From positions 1-64,000 of the forward strand of contig CAWCBE010000007.1 in assembly GCA_963793825.1 (NCBI GenBank): a stretch of DNA of 64,000 nt. Direction: 5' to 3'. This DNA is from RYN-230 sp963793825 (GTDB taxonomy: Bacteria > Actinomycetota > Actinomycetes > Streptosporangiales > Streptosporangiaceae). A model generated the notes under the pieces. It worked only from the letters and a program-made list of their open reading frames with translations, did not search any database and had not been told where the DNA came from. Shown here in pieces: positions 19,310-28,384 of this stretch. Made by a program: the position numbers and the translations under genes. Positions within the stretch are counted from its first letter, which is position 1, and each line of letters opens with the position of its first letter.

Positions 19310-20302
19310 CTACCCGGCGGAAGGAACCGCGTAGCCGAGGTCGCCTTCCTCGCTGCCCTCCGCGGCGTTGAGTATGTCGGTGGCCTCCAGGCGCATCAGG
19401 TCGTCCCGGGTCCAGCTGCGATGCGGGTCGGAGGCCAGCCGGTGCGCGTGCCGCAGCCGGGCCCGGTCCAGCTCGTTGCGGACGCTCCTGGCGTTGGCGA
19501 ACCGGGGCTGGCGCATCCGCTGCTCCAGGTACCCGGCGAACGCGTCCTCCGCCCCGTCAGACAGGTAGTAGCTGGCCTGCCCCAGCATGATCCGGCCGAT
19601 GGACACCAGCTCGCCAAGCTCGTAGGCGGCGAAGTCGAGGTGGTGCGCGATCCGGGAGCTCATTCCCGGGTTGGACGAGAAGAAGCTGTCCATCCGGTCC
19701 TTGTAGCCGGCCAGGATGACGACCAGCTTGTCCCGCTCGTTCTCCATCACCTGGAGCAGGATGTCGATGACCTCCTGGCCGTAATCACGTGAGTCCTCGG
19801 ACCGGTACAGGTAGTACGCCTCGTCGATGAACAGCACGCCGCCCATGGCCCGCTCCAGGACCCGCTTGGTCTTCGGCGCCGTCTGCCCGACGAACTCCGC
19901 GACCAGGTCGTCCCGCATCGCGTGGACGAGCTGCCCGGTCTCCAGGTACCCGAGCCGGTGCAGCAGGTCGGCCATGCGCAGCGCCACGGTGGTCTTACCG
20001 GTGCCAGGCGGGCCGGTGAAGCACATATGCAGGTTCGGCCGCGGGGCCCGGAGCCCGAAGCGCTGCCGGGCCCGGTCCACCAGCAGCAGCGCCGCGATCT
20101 CCTGGATCCGTTTCTTCACCGGCTGCAGCCCGACCAGGTCCTTGTCCAGCGCGATGAAGACGTCGTCGATGTTGGCCGCCTCACGCTCAGCGGCGAAGCT
20201 GACCGTGGCCTCCGGGGGCAGTGGGACCCGGCCCCGCTCGCCGCGGCCGTCCCGGCCACCGAAGCGGCGCAACCCGGCGGGCCTCCCCGACGATGCAGTC
20301 AT
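19310..20302 (-). CDS. cbbX: CbbX/CfxQ-like AAA+ ATPase (red-type Rubisco activase family)
   Basis: AAA+ remodelling ATPase of 330 aa matching CbbX along its length: DKDLVGLQPVKKRIQEIAAL, Walker A GPPGTGKTTVALR (about residue 93), Walker B GGVLFIDEAYYLYR, and the sensor region VVILAGYKDRMDSFFSSNPG. CbbX frees inhibited form IC/ID Rubisco of bound sugar phosphates. No rbcL/rbcS or other Calvin-cycle gene is in the window, so the substrate could be elsewhere or different. ATG 20300-20302 follows GGGGGAAGA. It is convergent with rnd (18 bp apart). The N-terminal 30 residues are basic and variable. Confidence 0.85.
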   Translation of the reverse strand: MTASSGRPAGLRRFGGRDGRGERGRVPLPPEATVSFAAEREAANIDDVFIALDKDLVGLQPVKKRIQEIAALLLVDRARQRFGLRAPRPNLHMCFTGPPGTGKTTVALRMADLLHRLGYLETGQLVHAMRDDLVAEFVGQTAPKTKRVLERAMGGVLFIDEAYYLYRSEDSRDYGQEVIDILLQVMENERDKLVVILAGYKDRMDSFFSSNPGMSSRIAHHLDFAAYELGELVSIGRIMLGQASYYLSDGAEDAFAGYLEQRMRQPRFANARSVRNELDRARLRHAHRLASDPHRSWTRDDLMRLEATDILNAAEGSEEGDLGYAVPSAG

Positions 20303-20721
20303 TCTTCCCCCTGGGAACTCACCTGGCCGGCCTCCCTGTCGTCAGTGGCAGGGTATGCGGAACCTGGCGCTGGCCGGGGCGGGGCCACCCGGGCCGGGGG
20401 CCCCGGCCCCCGGGGCGAGGACCGGGGCCGCCCGGGCCGGGGGCCGGGGCCGGTGGCCGGGGGCCGGGGCGGGGGCCGGGGCCGGGGTCACCCGGGGCGG
20501 TGGCCGGGGCCGGGGTCACCCGGGGCGGTGGCCGGGGCCGGGGTCACCCGGGGCGGTGGCCGGGGCCGGGGTCACCCGGGGCGGTGGCCGGGGCCGGGGC
20601 CGCCCGGGGCGGGGGCCGGGACCGCCCGGGCCGGGAAACTGTCGGCAGCAGTGCGTAGTCTCGGTATCCGGATGCGGTCGCGGCCCTGGCGGGCCGCTGG
20701 GGCCGGGAAGGCGGTGGCGGG
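20303..20721. other. GC-rich intergenic region with minisatellite
   Basis: Spacer between divergent cbbX and ogt. From about 20370 on it is almost pure G/C built from GGCCGGGG blocks, including the 28-bp tandem repeat annotated separately. Reading frames through it cycle because the period is not a multiple of three, so it is not coding. Confidence 0.6.
20483..20622. repeat. 28-bp tandem repeat, about five copies
   Basis: Four near-identical units start at 20483, 20511, 20539 and 20567 (each begins CGGGGTCACCCGGGGCGGTG), and a decayed fifth starts at 20595. Confidence 0.9.
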
Positions 20722-21276
20722 GTGATGACGACCGCCGGGCTGGCCTGGGCGACGCTCAGTTCGCCGGTAGGGCCGCTGGCGGTGGCGTGCAGTGCGGCCG
20801 GGGTAGCCCGGGTGCGGTTCCGGTCCTCCCCCGGCGGCCCGCCCGCGCCGGGGGCCGGGCGCGCCGGGAGCGACCTGCTCACTGCCGCCCGGGACCAGCT
20901 GGCCGAGTACTTCGCCGGGCAGCGCCGGGTCTTCGACGTCCCCATCGACTGGGCCGGCGTCTCGGCCTCGCAGCGGCAGGTGCTGGCCGTGCTCTTCGAG
21001 ACAGTCGGGTACGGCCAGACCGTCACCTATGGCGGCCTCGCCCAGCGCGCCGTCACCGGCCCGGACGGGATCTCGCTGCCGGCCCGCGCCATCGGCCGGA
21101 TCATGGGTTCCAACCCGGTCCCGGTGATCGTGCCTTGCCATCGCGTGGTGGCCGGGAATGGCCTGGGCGGCTACAGCGGCGGCACCGGGATCGAGGTGAA
21201 GCGGTGGCTACTCACCTTCGAGGGGGCGCTGCCTGCCACCCTGGACTGGGACGTGTCCGGGGCAGGCCTGGGCTGA
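20722..21276 (+). CDS. ogt: Methylated-DNA--[protein]-cysteine S-methyltransferase
   Basis: Suicide repair enzyme that moves the alkyl group from O6-methylguanine to its own Cys. The acceptor motif VPCHRVV is present, preceded by the helix-turn-helix part ARAIGRIMGSNPVPVI and followed by GGYSGG. Length is 184 aa, typical of Ogt. Start codons GTG 20722 and ATG 20725 are adjacent; either may be used. It ends four bases before the convergent mutT1 gene, both stops lying in the palindrome CTGAGGCCTCAG. Confidence 0.93.
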   Translation: MMTTAGLAWATLSSPVGPLAVACSAAGVARVRFRSSPGGPPAPGAGRAGSDLLTAARDQLAEYFAGQRRVFDVPIDWAGVSASQRQVLAVLFETVGYGQTVTYGGLAQRAVTGPDGISLPARAIGRIMGSNPVPVIVPCHRVVAGNGLGGYSGGTGIEVKRWLLTFEGALPATLDWDVSGAGLG

Positions 21277-21280
21277 GGCC

Positions 21281-22213
21281 TCAGGCCGTGGCGGCGGCCA
21301 CCGGGTGGTGCCGTTCCGCGCAGATCAGCGCGGACCAGCCGATATGCAGCACCCAGAACCCGGCCATCGGCAGCGGTTCGCCGTCCGGTGGCTTCGCGCC
21401 GAGCACCGCGCTGGCCTCCTCCAGCAGCACGGGCAGGTTCTCCCGGTGCGCGCAGACCACCGCAGGACGCCCACTGCTCACCACTTCGTCAACCCGGTGG
21501 CGGGTGGCCACCGGGGGGGCCATGCCGACGGTGAACGCCCGGTCGGCCTGGACTTCCAGGCCGACCCGCGCCGCGTAGGGTCGCACGGTGGCGATGCTGC
21601 GTTCCGCGACCGAGCTGAGCACCTGGCCCCGGGCGTAGCAGCCCAGCAGCGGCGCTAGCGCGGCGGCCTGCCGTACGCCGGTCTCGTCCAGCGGCCGCCT
21701 CAGGTCATCGCCGCTGCCGACCGCCCGCCACTCCGACTTACTGCCCGCCGACGCGTGCCTGACCAGGATGAACGGGATGGTGTCCGGCGGCCCGGCGGCA
21801 AAGTCGTCCAGCACCGCCGTGTCGTGCGGATAGCTCAGCCGGTCCCGGGCGGCCGGCACCTCCAGCCAGTCCACCCGGTCCACCTCGTCGTTCGGCTGGA
21901 ATCCGGGCTGCGGCACGTCGGCCGGCCGCGCCGCCCAGTAGTCCACCACCTTGGGCCGGCCGCCCCGGTCGTAATGGGTGGAGGGCAGCCGGCGGCCGAG
22001 GACCACCTGGATGCCCGTTTCCTCGGCCACTTCCCGGACCGCGGTCAGCAGGACGTGCTCGCCGGGCAGGCCCTTGCCCTTGGGCAGGCTCCAGTCGTCG
22101 TACCGGCGCCGGTGCACCAGCGCCACCTCGGGGCCCTCAGCCCCCGGCCGCCACAGCACGGCACCCGCCGCACGGATCTCTCCTCGTGCCTGTTCCGCCC
22201 GCTCCGCCGTCAT
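21281..22213 (-). CDS. mutT1: Nudix hydrolase fused to histidine phosphatase (MutT1-like)
   Basis: Two-domain protein of 310 aa. The N-terminal Nudix box GKGLPGEHVLLTAVREVAEE fits GX5EX7REUXEEXGU. The C-terminal phosphoglycerate-mutase-like domain has the catalytic ILVRHASAG and a later CAHRENLP. In mycobacteria this fusion (MutT1) hydrolyses 8-oxo-(d)GTP and dinucleoside polyphosphates, clearing oxidised nucleotides. The start overlaps the ppk stop as ATGA, so it is translated together with polyphosphate kinase, as in other actinobacteria. Confidence 0.92.
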   Translation of the reverse strand: MTAERAEQARGEIRAAGAVLWRPGAEGPEVALVHRRRYDDWSLPKGKGLPGEHVLLTAVREVAEETGIQVVLGRRLPSTHYDRGGRPKVVDYWAARPADVPQPGFQPNDEVDRVDWLEVPAARDRLSYPHDTAVLDDFAAGPPDTIPFILVRHASAGSKSEWRAVGSGDDLRRPLDETGVRQAAALAPLLGCYARGQVLSSVAERSIATVRPYAARVGLEVQADRAFTVGMAPPVATRHRVDEVVSSGRPAVVCAHRENLPVLLEEASAVLGAKPPDGEPLPMAGFWVLHIGWSALICAERHHPVAAATA

Positions 22214-24357
22214 CAGCTATCAACGAGGTGACCGCGCCGCTGCAGCAGGTAGGAATGCAGGTCGCGCAAAGGCTTCCCTTCCGCGTCCAGGTGGTGCCTG
22301 GTCCACGTGCCGTCCCCGGCCAGCCACCATGAGCTGGTCTGGTCGTCCATCGCCAGGTCGATCAGTGACGTCAGTTCCCTCTTGTGCTCGGCGTCCCTGA
22401 GCCGGCAGAGCAGTTCCACCCGGCGGTCCAGGTTGCGGTGCATCAGGTCAGCACTGCCGATCCAGACCTCCGTCTCCTCGGGGTCCCCCGCGCCGAAGGC
22501 ATAGATCCGTGAATGCTCCAGGAAGCGCCCGAGGATACTGCGCACCCGGATCGTCTCGGACAGGCCCGGCAGGCCGGGCCGCAGCGCGCAGATGCCGCGG
22601 ACCCACAGGTCCACCGGGACCCCGGCCCGGGAGGCGTGGTACAGCGAGTCGATCACCGCCTCGTCGATGATCGCATTGCACTTCAGCTGGATGCGGGCCG
22701 GGAGCCCCTCCCGCTGCCGGGCCACCTGGCCCTGGATCTGTTCCAGCAGCCCGGCCCGCAGCGAATGCGGGGCGACCAGGAACCGGCGGTACGAACTCTT
22801 CCGGCTGTATGCGGTCAGGTGATTGAACAGGTCGGTGGAGTCACCGCCCACCGTCTCGTCGGAGGTGAGCAGCCCGAAGTCCTCGTAGAGCCGGGCCGTC
22901 AACGGGTTGTAGTTCCCGGTCCCGATATGGCAGTAGCGCCGCAGCGACCCGTCCGGATCCTCCCGCACGACGAGCACCATCTTGCAGTGTGTCTTCATGC
23001 CGGGGACGCCGTACACCACGTGGCAGCCCGCTTCCTCCAGCTTGCGGGCCCAGATGATGTTGGCCCGCTCGTCGAAGCGCGCCTTCAGCTCCACGACCAC
23101 GACGACCTGCTTGCCTGCCTCGGCCGCGTCGATCAGCGCGTCCACGATGGGCGAGGAGTCGCTGGTCCGGTACAGGGTCTGCTTGATGGCCAGCACCCGG
23201 GGATCGGCGGCGGCCTCCACCGTGAGCCGCTCGACCGTGGCCGTGAACGAGTCATACGGGTGGTGCACCAGTACATCCCCGCGGTCCAGGGTGGCGAACA
23301 CGTCGCTGTCCTGCGGGAGCGCCGATTCCCGCGGCACGAATGCCGGGTACTTGAGCCGCCGCAGGTCCAGGTCGGCGATGGCGTTCAGGCCGGTCAGGTC
23401 CAGCGGGCCCGGCAGGTGGTAGACCGCGCGGCGGTCGATGGCCAGCTCGGTGACGAGCTTCTCCAGGACCTCCGTGGATATCGACTCCTCGACCTCCAGC
23501 CGCACCGCGGGCTCGAACCGGCGCCGAAGCAGCTCGCGCTCCAGCGACTGCATGAGGTCCTCGGTGACGTCCTCGTCGATCTCCAGCTCCCGGGTCCTGG
23601 TCACCCGGAACACGTGGTGCTCCAGGATGTCCAGGCCCACGAACAGCTCGGTGAGGTGCGCCGCGATCACGTCCTCCAGCGGGACGAACCGGTACTTCCC
23701 GACGGTGAGGAACCGGGGCAGCAGCGGCGGCACCTTCACCCGGGCGAACATGGTCGCGCCGGTCTCCGGCTCCGCGATCATGACCGCCAGGCTGAGCGAC
23801 AGCCCGGAAATGTAGGGGAAGGGGTGGGCCGGGTCCACCACCAGGGGGGTGAGGACCGGGTAGATCCGGTCCCGGAACAGCTGGTGGAGCTCGCTCTGCT
23901 CCTCGGCGGACAGCTCCTTCCAGCGCAGGATCTCGATCCCCTCCGCGGCCAGGGCCGGCATGATGACGGAGCGGAAGTACTCGGCATGCTCCAGGCTCAG
24001 CTCGCGCGCCGTCTCCAGGGTGGCCTCGAGCACCTGGTCCGGCGGCATGCCGGTGGTAACGCCCTCCACCGGCAGGCCGGTGGCCATCCGCCGCATCCGG
24101 CCGGCCACCCGGACCATGAAGAATTCGTCCAGGTTGCTGGCGAAGATGGCCAGGAACCTGACCCGCTCCAGCAGCGGCACATGCTCGTCCTGGGCTAGTT
24201 CCAGCACCCGCTGGTTGAACCGCAGCCAGCTGCCCTCGCGCTCGATGTACCGGTCGGAGGGCAGGTCATCACCGGGCTGCGTGGCGACCCCCTCTGGCGC
24301 CGCGTTGGCGGCCTGGTCGCTGTCAGTTCCCTGAAAATTCACTTGCCCGGCGTTCAT
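22213..24357 (-). CDS. ppk: Polyphosphate kinase 1
   Basis: Makes polyphosphate from ATP reversibly. The 714-aa protein has the PPK1 N-terminal domain (RYIEREGSWLRFNQRVLELA), VHHPYDSF, LKARFDERANIIWARKLEEA, and the phospho-acceptor His in RYCHIGTGNYNP. The frame is open to 24459, but the DNA at 24360-24450 is AT-rich and looks like promoter (TATATT, TAGTCT), so ATG 24355-24357 is preferred. Coupled to mutT1 downstream. Phosphate control (PhoP) is common for ppk, but I see no clear PHO box. Confidence 0.93.
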   Translation of the reverse strand: MNAGQVNFQGTDSDQAANAAPEGVATQPGDDLPSDRYIEREGSWLRFNQRVLELAQDEHVPLLERVRFLAIFASNLDEFFMVRVAGRMRRMATGLPVEGVTTGMPPDQVLEATLETARELSLEHAEYFRSVIMPALAAEGIEILRWKELSAEEQSELHQLFRDRIYPVLTPLVVDPAHPFPYISGLSLSLAVMIAEPETGATMFARVKVPPLLPRFLTVGKYRFVPLEDVIAAHLTELFVGLDILEHHVFRVTRTRELEIDEDVTEDLMQSLERELLRRRFEPAVRLEVEESISTEVLEKLVTELAIDRRAVYHLPGPLDLTGLNAIADLDLRRLKYPAFVPRESALPQDSDVFATLDRGDVLVHHPYDSFTATVERLTVEAAADPRVLAIKQTLYRTSDSSPIVDALIDAAEAGKQVVVVVELKARFDERANIIWARKLEEAGCHVVYGVPGMKTHCKMVLVVREDPDGSLRRYCHIGTGNYNPLTARLYEDFGLLTSDETVGGDSTDLFNHLTAYSRKSSYRRFLVAPHSLRAGLLEQIQGQVARQREGLPARIQLKCNAIIDEAVIDSLYHASRAGVPVDLWVRGICALRPGLPGLSETIRVRSILGRFLEHSRIYAFGAGDPEETEVWIGSADLMHRNLDRRVELLCRLRDAEHKRELTSLIDLAMDDQTSSWWLAGDGTWTRHHLDAEGKPLRDLHSYLLQRRGHLVDS

Positions 24358-24562
24358 GTCGTCATTGTCCCCAGTGTCCCGGCGATCAAGACTACCGACC
24401 TCTGCGTTTTCAATGACGGATAGCAATATATCTGTCCTGTTCGCTACGGCGTAACTCACCCGAAATGCGGGGCAGCGGTCCGCCGGACAGCGGGGTCACG
24501 CAGCGCAGGCCGGGCCAGCCTGCGGACGGCCGACGTGACGACCCGGTGCAACGCCGCCGGAG

Positions 24563-25957
24563 TCAGCCAGCCGGCGGGCGGCATAGTGCCTCGATGGCGT
24601 CGCGGCCGCCGATCTTGACCCGCTCCCCGCGGCCCAGCGAGGCGGCCAGCTCCGCCTCGGCGCGTTCCACCTGGAGCCAGTCCTCGTAGCCGACCGGGCG
24701 GATGCCACGCGCCTCGAGCATCTCGGTGAACGGTACCTTCGACCCGGGTGCGGCTCCGCCCGCCGCCAGGTCGGCCAGCAGGGCGCGGACCGTGGCCGCC
24801 GCGTCCGACTTGTTCGTCCCGACCACCCCCGTCGGGCCGCGCTTGAGCCACCCGGCCACATACTCCCCGGGCAGCGGCCCGCCGTCTGGCCCGAGCACCC
24901 GGCCCTCGGCGTTCGGCACGGTGGCGGTGCGCTCGTCGAACGGCACCCCGGGCAGCGGCACGCTCTGGTACCCCACGCTGCGGAACACCATCTGGGCGCT
25001 GATCGTCTCGTACTCGCCGGTGCCGGTCAGCCGGCCCTCGTCGTCCAGGCGGGTGCGCTCGACAGTGAGCCCGGAGACGCGTTCGGTGCCCTCGATCCTT
25101 TCCGGCCGCAGCCAGAAGCGGAGGGTCAGCCTGCGGTCCTGGCCGGCCGGCGACAGGCCGGCCCAGCCGGTGAGCACGGCCATGTTGCCGCGCACCCGGC
25201 GGTCCGTCCCGGCCAGCCGGGCGCTCTGCCCGATGGCGTCGAAGGCGCCGGAATCGATCTCCTCGGGCAGCACCGTGATGTCCACTCCGTCGAGTTCGCC
25301 CAGCTCGCGGAGCTCCTTGGTGGTGAACTTGGCCTGCGCGGGGCCGCGGCGACCGATGACATGGACCTCGCGGATCTTGCTGGCGCACAGGGTGTCCAGC
25401 ACCCCCTGCGGGATGTCGGTGACCCGCAGCGCGGCCGGGTCCTTGACCAGGATCCGGGCCACGTCCACGGCCACGTTGCCGACCCCGACCACGGCCACCG
25501 ACTCGGCGTCCAGCAGGAACGCGCCGGCGTCGGAGTCAGGGTGGCCGCAGTACCAGTTGACGAAATCGGTGGCCGCGTAGCTGCCGGGCAGGTCCTCGCC
25601 GGGGATGCCCATCCGCCGGTCGCGCATCGCCCCGGTGGCGTAGACCACGGCATCGTAGCTGGCCAGCAGGTCCTCACGAGTGACGTCGTCACCGAGGTGC
25701 ACCCCGCCGAGGAACCGCACCGCCGGGTGCTCCAGCACGCCGCGCAGGTACTCGGCGATGGACCGGATCGACGGGTGGTCCGGCGCGACCCCGTAACGGA
25801 CCAGCCCGTAGGGCGTGGGCAGCCGGTCCAGCACGTCCACACTGACGGTGCCCGGCGGGGCGAGCGCAGCGGCCTGCTTGATCAGCGCCTCGGCCGTGTA
25901 GATCCCGGCCGGCCCGGAGCCGACGACCGCGATCTGGAGTGTCCGCACTGCTGCCAC
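24563..25957 (-). CDS. fprA: Ferredoxin/adrenodoxin-type NADP+ reductase (FprA-like)
   Basis: FAD flavoprotein of 464 aa that passes electrons between NADPH and ferredoxin, probably serving P450s or other redox partners. The FAD motif IAVVGSGPAGIYTAEALI is at residues 9-26, the NADP motif VAVVGVGNVAVDVARIL at about 155-170, and the C-terminal YVAGWLKRGPTGVVGTNKSD matches FprA/adrenodoxin reductase. GTG 25955-25957 is the start. No ferredoxin gene is adjacent. Confidence 0.92.
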   Translation of the reverse strand: MAAVRTLQIAVVGSGPAGIYTAEALIKQAAALAPPGTVSVDVLDRLPTPYGLVRYGVAPDHPSIRSIAEYLRGVLEHPAVRFLGGVHLGDDVTREDLLASYDAVVYATGAMRDRRMGIPGEDLPGSYAATDFVNWYCGHPDSDAGAFLLDAESVAVVGVGNVAVDVARILVKDPAALRVTDIPQGVLDTLCASKIREVHVIGRRGPAQAKFTTKELRELGELDGVDITVLPEEIDSGAFDAIGQSARLAGTDRRVRGNMAVLTGWAGLSPAGQDRRLTLRFWLRPERIEGTERVSGLTVERTRLDDEGRLTGTGEYETISAQMVFRSVGYQSVPLPGVPFDERTATVPNAEGRVLGPDGGPLPGEYVAGWLKRGPTGVVGTNKSDAAATVRALLADLAAGGAAPGSKVPFTEMLEARGIRPVGYEDWLQVERAEAELAASLGRGERVKIGGRDAIEALCRPPAG

Positions 25958-26008
25958 CCACCGTCCTCATCCGCCGCGCTGGCCGCCCAGGTCCGTCTCC
26001 GGCGGAGT

Positions 26009-27997
26009 TTATGCCTGCCGGTGCGTCCCGGGCGGCTGCTCGCCGCTGGCCTGCGGGCTGGCCGGCCGCGGCGCGGCCGCCGCGGATCCGGGCGCGTGCG
26101 AGGCGGGTTCCTGCTCCTGGTCGAGCCGGGCGACTGCCTCGGTGATCTGCCGGGCCAGGTGCTGCGGGGCCAGGCCGATCTCGTCGAGCACCTCGTCCCG
26201 CGACCCGTGCGCCAGGAACCGCTGCGGGATGCCGAAGGTCTTGAGCGGTACCGCCACGCCCGCGTCGCGGAGCAGCCGGGCCACCGCGTCGCCGAACCCG
26301 CCGGCCAGGCCGTTGTCCTCCACCGTCACCACCAGCCGGGCCCGCCGGGCCAGGCCGGCCAGCGCCGGGTCGAGCGGCTTGGTCCACCGCGGGTCCACCA
26401 CGGTCACGGCGATGCCCTGGTCGGCCAGCCGGTCGGCGGCGATCAGGCCGCTGACCGCCATCGGCCCGGCCCCGGCCAGCAGCACGTCGGGGGGGGCACC
26501 GCCGTCCGGCTGCCGGAGTATGTCCATGCTGCCCGCCCTGGCGACCGGCTCCGCCTCCGCACCCACGTTCCCCTTGGGGAAGCGCACCACGGTCGGCCCG
26601 TCGCTGACCGCGACCGCCTCGTTCAGCAGCTCGGCGATCCGGGTGGCGTCCCGCGGCGCGGCGATCCGCAGCCCCGGGACGACCTGCAGGATCGAGCCGT
26701 CCCACATGCCGTTGTGGCTGGCCCCGTCCGGGCCGGTGACGCCGGCCCGGTCCAGCACGAAGGTGACCGGCAGCTCGTGCAGCGCCACGTCCATCAGCAC
26801 CTGGTCGAACGCCCGGTTGAGGAAGGTGGCGTAGATGGCCACCACCGGGTGCAGCCCGCCCATGGCCAGGCCGGCCGCGCTGGTCACCGCGTGCTGCTCG
26901 GCGATGCCGACGTCGAAGACCCGGTCCGGGTAAGCCTGGGCGAACGGCGCCAGCTGCGTCGGGTGCAGCATGGCGGCGGTGATCCCCACCACGTCGGGCC
27001 GCCGGGCGCCGATCGCGACCAGCGCCTCGCCGAACACCTCCGACCAGGTGCGCTTGGGCACGCCCGGGACAATGCCCGCCGGGGCGGCCGCGGGCACCTG
27101 GTGCAGGCAGTCCTCCTCGTTGTCCTCGGCCAGCTGGTAGCCGAAGCCCTTCCGGGTGATGACGTGCACCAGCACCGGGTGGCCGAAGTCGCGGGCCCGG
27201 CGCAGCGCCACCTCGACGGCCTGCTCGTCGTGGCCGTCGATCGGGCCGAGGTACTTGAGGCCCAGGTCCTCGAACAGCACCTGCGGCTGGAGGACGTCCT
27301 TGAGGCCCTTCTTCATCCCGTGCAGGGTGCCGTACAGCGGGCCGCCGACGACGGGCGTGCGGGTCAGCGTGGTCTTGATGTAGTCCAGCACGTTCTCGTA
27401 GCGCTGGTTGACCCGGAGGCTGGCCAGGTTGTTGGCCAGGCCGCCGATGGTCGGCTGGTAGGACCGGCCGTTGTCGTTGACCACGACGACCAGGCGGCTG
27501 TCCTTGGCCACCGAGATGTTGTTCAGCGCCTCCCAGGCCATCCCGCCGGTCAGCGCGCCGTCCCCGATGACGGCGACCACGGTCCGGTCCCTCTCGCCGC
27601 GCAGCCGGTACGCCTTAGCCAGCCCGTCGGCGTAGGACAGGCTGGTGGACGCGTGCGAGTTCTCCACCAGGTCATGCTCGGACTCGGCCCGGCTCGGGTA
27701 ACCGGACAGGCCGCCCCGCTGCCGCAGCGAGCCGAACTCCCCCACCCGGCCGGTGAGCAGCTTGTGCACGTAGGACTGGTGCCCCGTATCGAAAACGATC
27801 TTGTCCACCGGCGAGTCGAACACCCGGTGCAGGGCGATGGTGAGTTCCACCACGCCCAGGTTGGGCCCCAGGTGGCCGCTGGTCCGCGACACGGTCTCAA
27901 CCAGCAGGTCCCGGATTTCACTGGCCAGGACCGGCAACTGGTCAGCGTCCAGCTGCTTCACGTCGCGCGGGCCGGCGATGGATTCCAGCAAGGTCAC
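26009..27997 (-). CDS. dxs: 1-deoxy-D-xylulose-5-phosphate synthase
   Basis: First enzyme of the MEP isoprenoid pathway, joining pyruvate and glyceraldehyde 3-phosphate with thiamine diphosphate. The 662-aa protein has the N-terminal SGHLGPNLGVVELTIALH, the ThDP motif GDGALTGGMAWEALNN (about residue 150), and the transketolase-type C-terminal half (DVGIAEQHAVTSAAGLA, LDRAGVTGPDGASHNG). The start is a GTG preceded by GAGGGAGCAGCAC. The last 40 residues are Pro/Ala/Gln-rich and not conserved. Confidence 0.95.
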   Translation of the reverse strand: MTLLESIAGPRDVKQLDADQLPVLASEIRDLLVETVSRTSGHLGPNLGVVELTIALHRVFDSPVDKIVFDTGHQSYVHKLLTGRVGEFGSLRQRGGLSGYPSRAESEHDLVENSHASTSLSYADGLAKAYRLRGERDRTVVAVIGDGALTGGMAWEALNNISVAKDSRLVVVVNDNGRSYQPTIGGLANNLASLRVNQRYENVLDYIKTTLTRTPVVGGPLYGTLHGMKKGLKDVLQPQVLFEDLGLKYLGPIDGHDEQAVEVALRRARDFGHPVLVHVITRKGFGYQLAEDNEEDCLHQVPAAAPAGIVPGVPKRTWSEVFGEALVAIGARRPDVVGITAAMLHPTQLAPFAQAYPDRVFDVGIAEQHAVTSAAGLAMGGLHPVVAIYATFLNRAFDQVLMDVALHELPVTFVLDRAGVTGPDGASHNGMWDGSILQVVPGLRIAAPRDATRIAELLNEAVAVSDGPTVVRFPKGNVGAEAEPVARAGSMDILRQPDGGAPPDVLLAGAGPMAVSGLIAADRLADQGIAVTVVDPRWTKPLDPALAGLARRARLVVTVEDNGLAGGFGDAVARLLRDAGVAVPLKTFGIPQRFLAHGSRDEVLDEIGLAPQHLARQITEAVARLDQEQEPASHAPGSAAAAPRPASPQASGEQPPGTHRQA

Positions 27998-28261
27998 CGT
28001 GCTGCTCCCTCAACTCATCGGCCTGGTCGCCTGGATCAGGCCTGCCCGGCCAATCCGGGCCTGGTACGGGTGGCGCACTCCCGGCACACCGGGCCCGCCT
28101 GCCCCAGAGGCGAAGCGGGAATCTCCTGGCGAGTCTATTTCGCCCGACTCGCGCGGCGCACGGAAGCCCCGTCCTCCCCGGCGTGGCGATCACCACAGTA
28201 TGGGCTCGGGGGCGGCTCCCGGAGCCCCCGCACAGTAATAAGCCGGGGCGGATGACCCCCG

Positions 28262-28355
28262 GAACCCGCACAGTAATGGCCGGGGGGATGACCCGGATCC
28301 CCCCGCGCATCCGCCGACTCGGCGGGAAGCCGCCTTCGGCGGCCCCCGCCGCGCG
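28262..28355 (+). repeat. Dispersed GC-palindromic repeat, diverged copy
   Basis: The stretch ATCCGCCGACTCGGCGGG and the flanking CCCCC-rich palindromes align with the copies at 9206 and 60683. Confidence 0.4.
28329..28343 (-). terminator. Hairpin terminator of xylBA
   Basis: Perfect stem GCCGCC-TTC-GGCGGC 42 bases past the xylA stop. Confidence 0.55.
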
Positions 28356-28384
28356 GGCGGATAGCCGGTTCGTGCGCGGCCGCC

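Larger units (their letters stand above)
27998..28384. other. Intergenic region upstream of dxs
   Basis: Contains no gene. It holds an inverted repeat GCGAGTC/GACTCGC (28129-28152) that could be a dxs operator, and two GC-palindromic units each followed by CGCACAGTAAT (near 28228 and 28267). It also holds a diverged copy of the dispersed repeat and the xylA terminator. Confidence 0.5.

Noticed and set aside
20483..20622. CRISPR array
   Set aside because: The repeats are head-to-tail without unique spacers, so this is a minisatellite; no cas genes are present.
24360..24459. Longer N-terminus for polyphosphate kinase
   Set aside because: AT-rich, promoter-like DNA with A/T-ending codons, and not conserved in PPK1.
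24420..24465. PHO box upstream of ppk
   Set aside because: GTTCGCTACGG and GTAACTCACCC only weakly resemble the direct-repeat consensus and lie on the opposite strand.
25361..28255. 964-codon plus-strand ORF opposite fprA and dxs
   Set aside because: Composition of a shadow frame; it spans two genes with strong family matches on the other strand.
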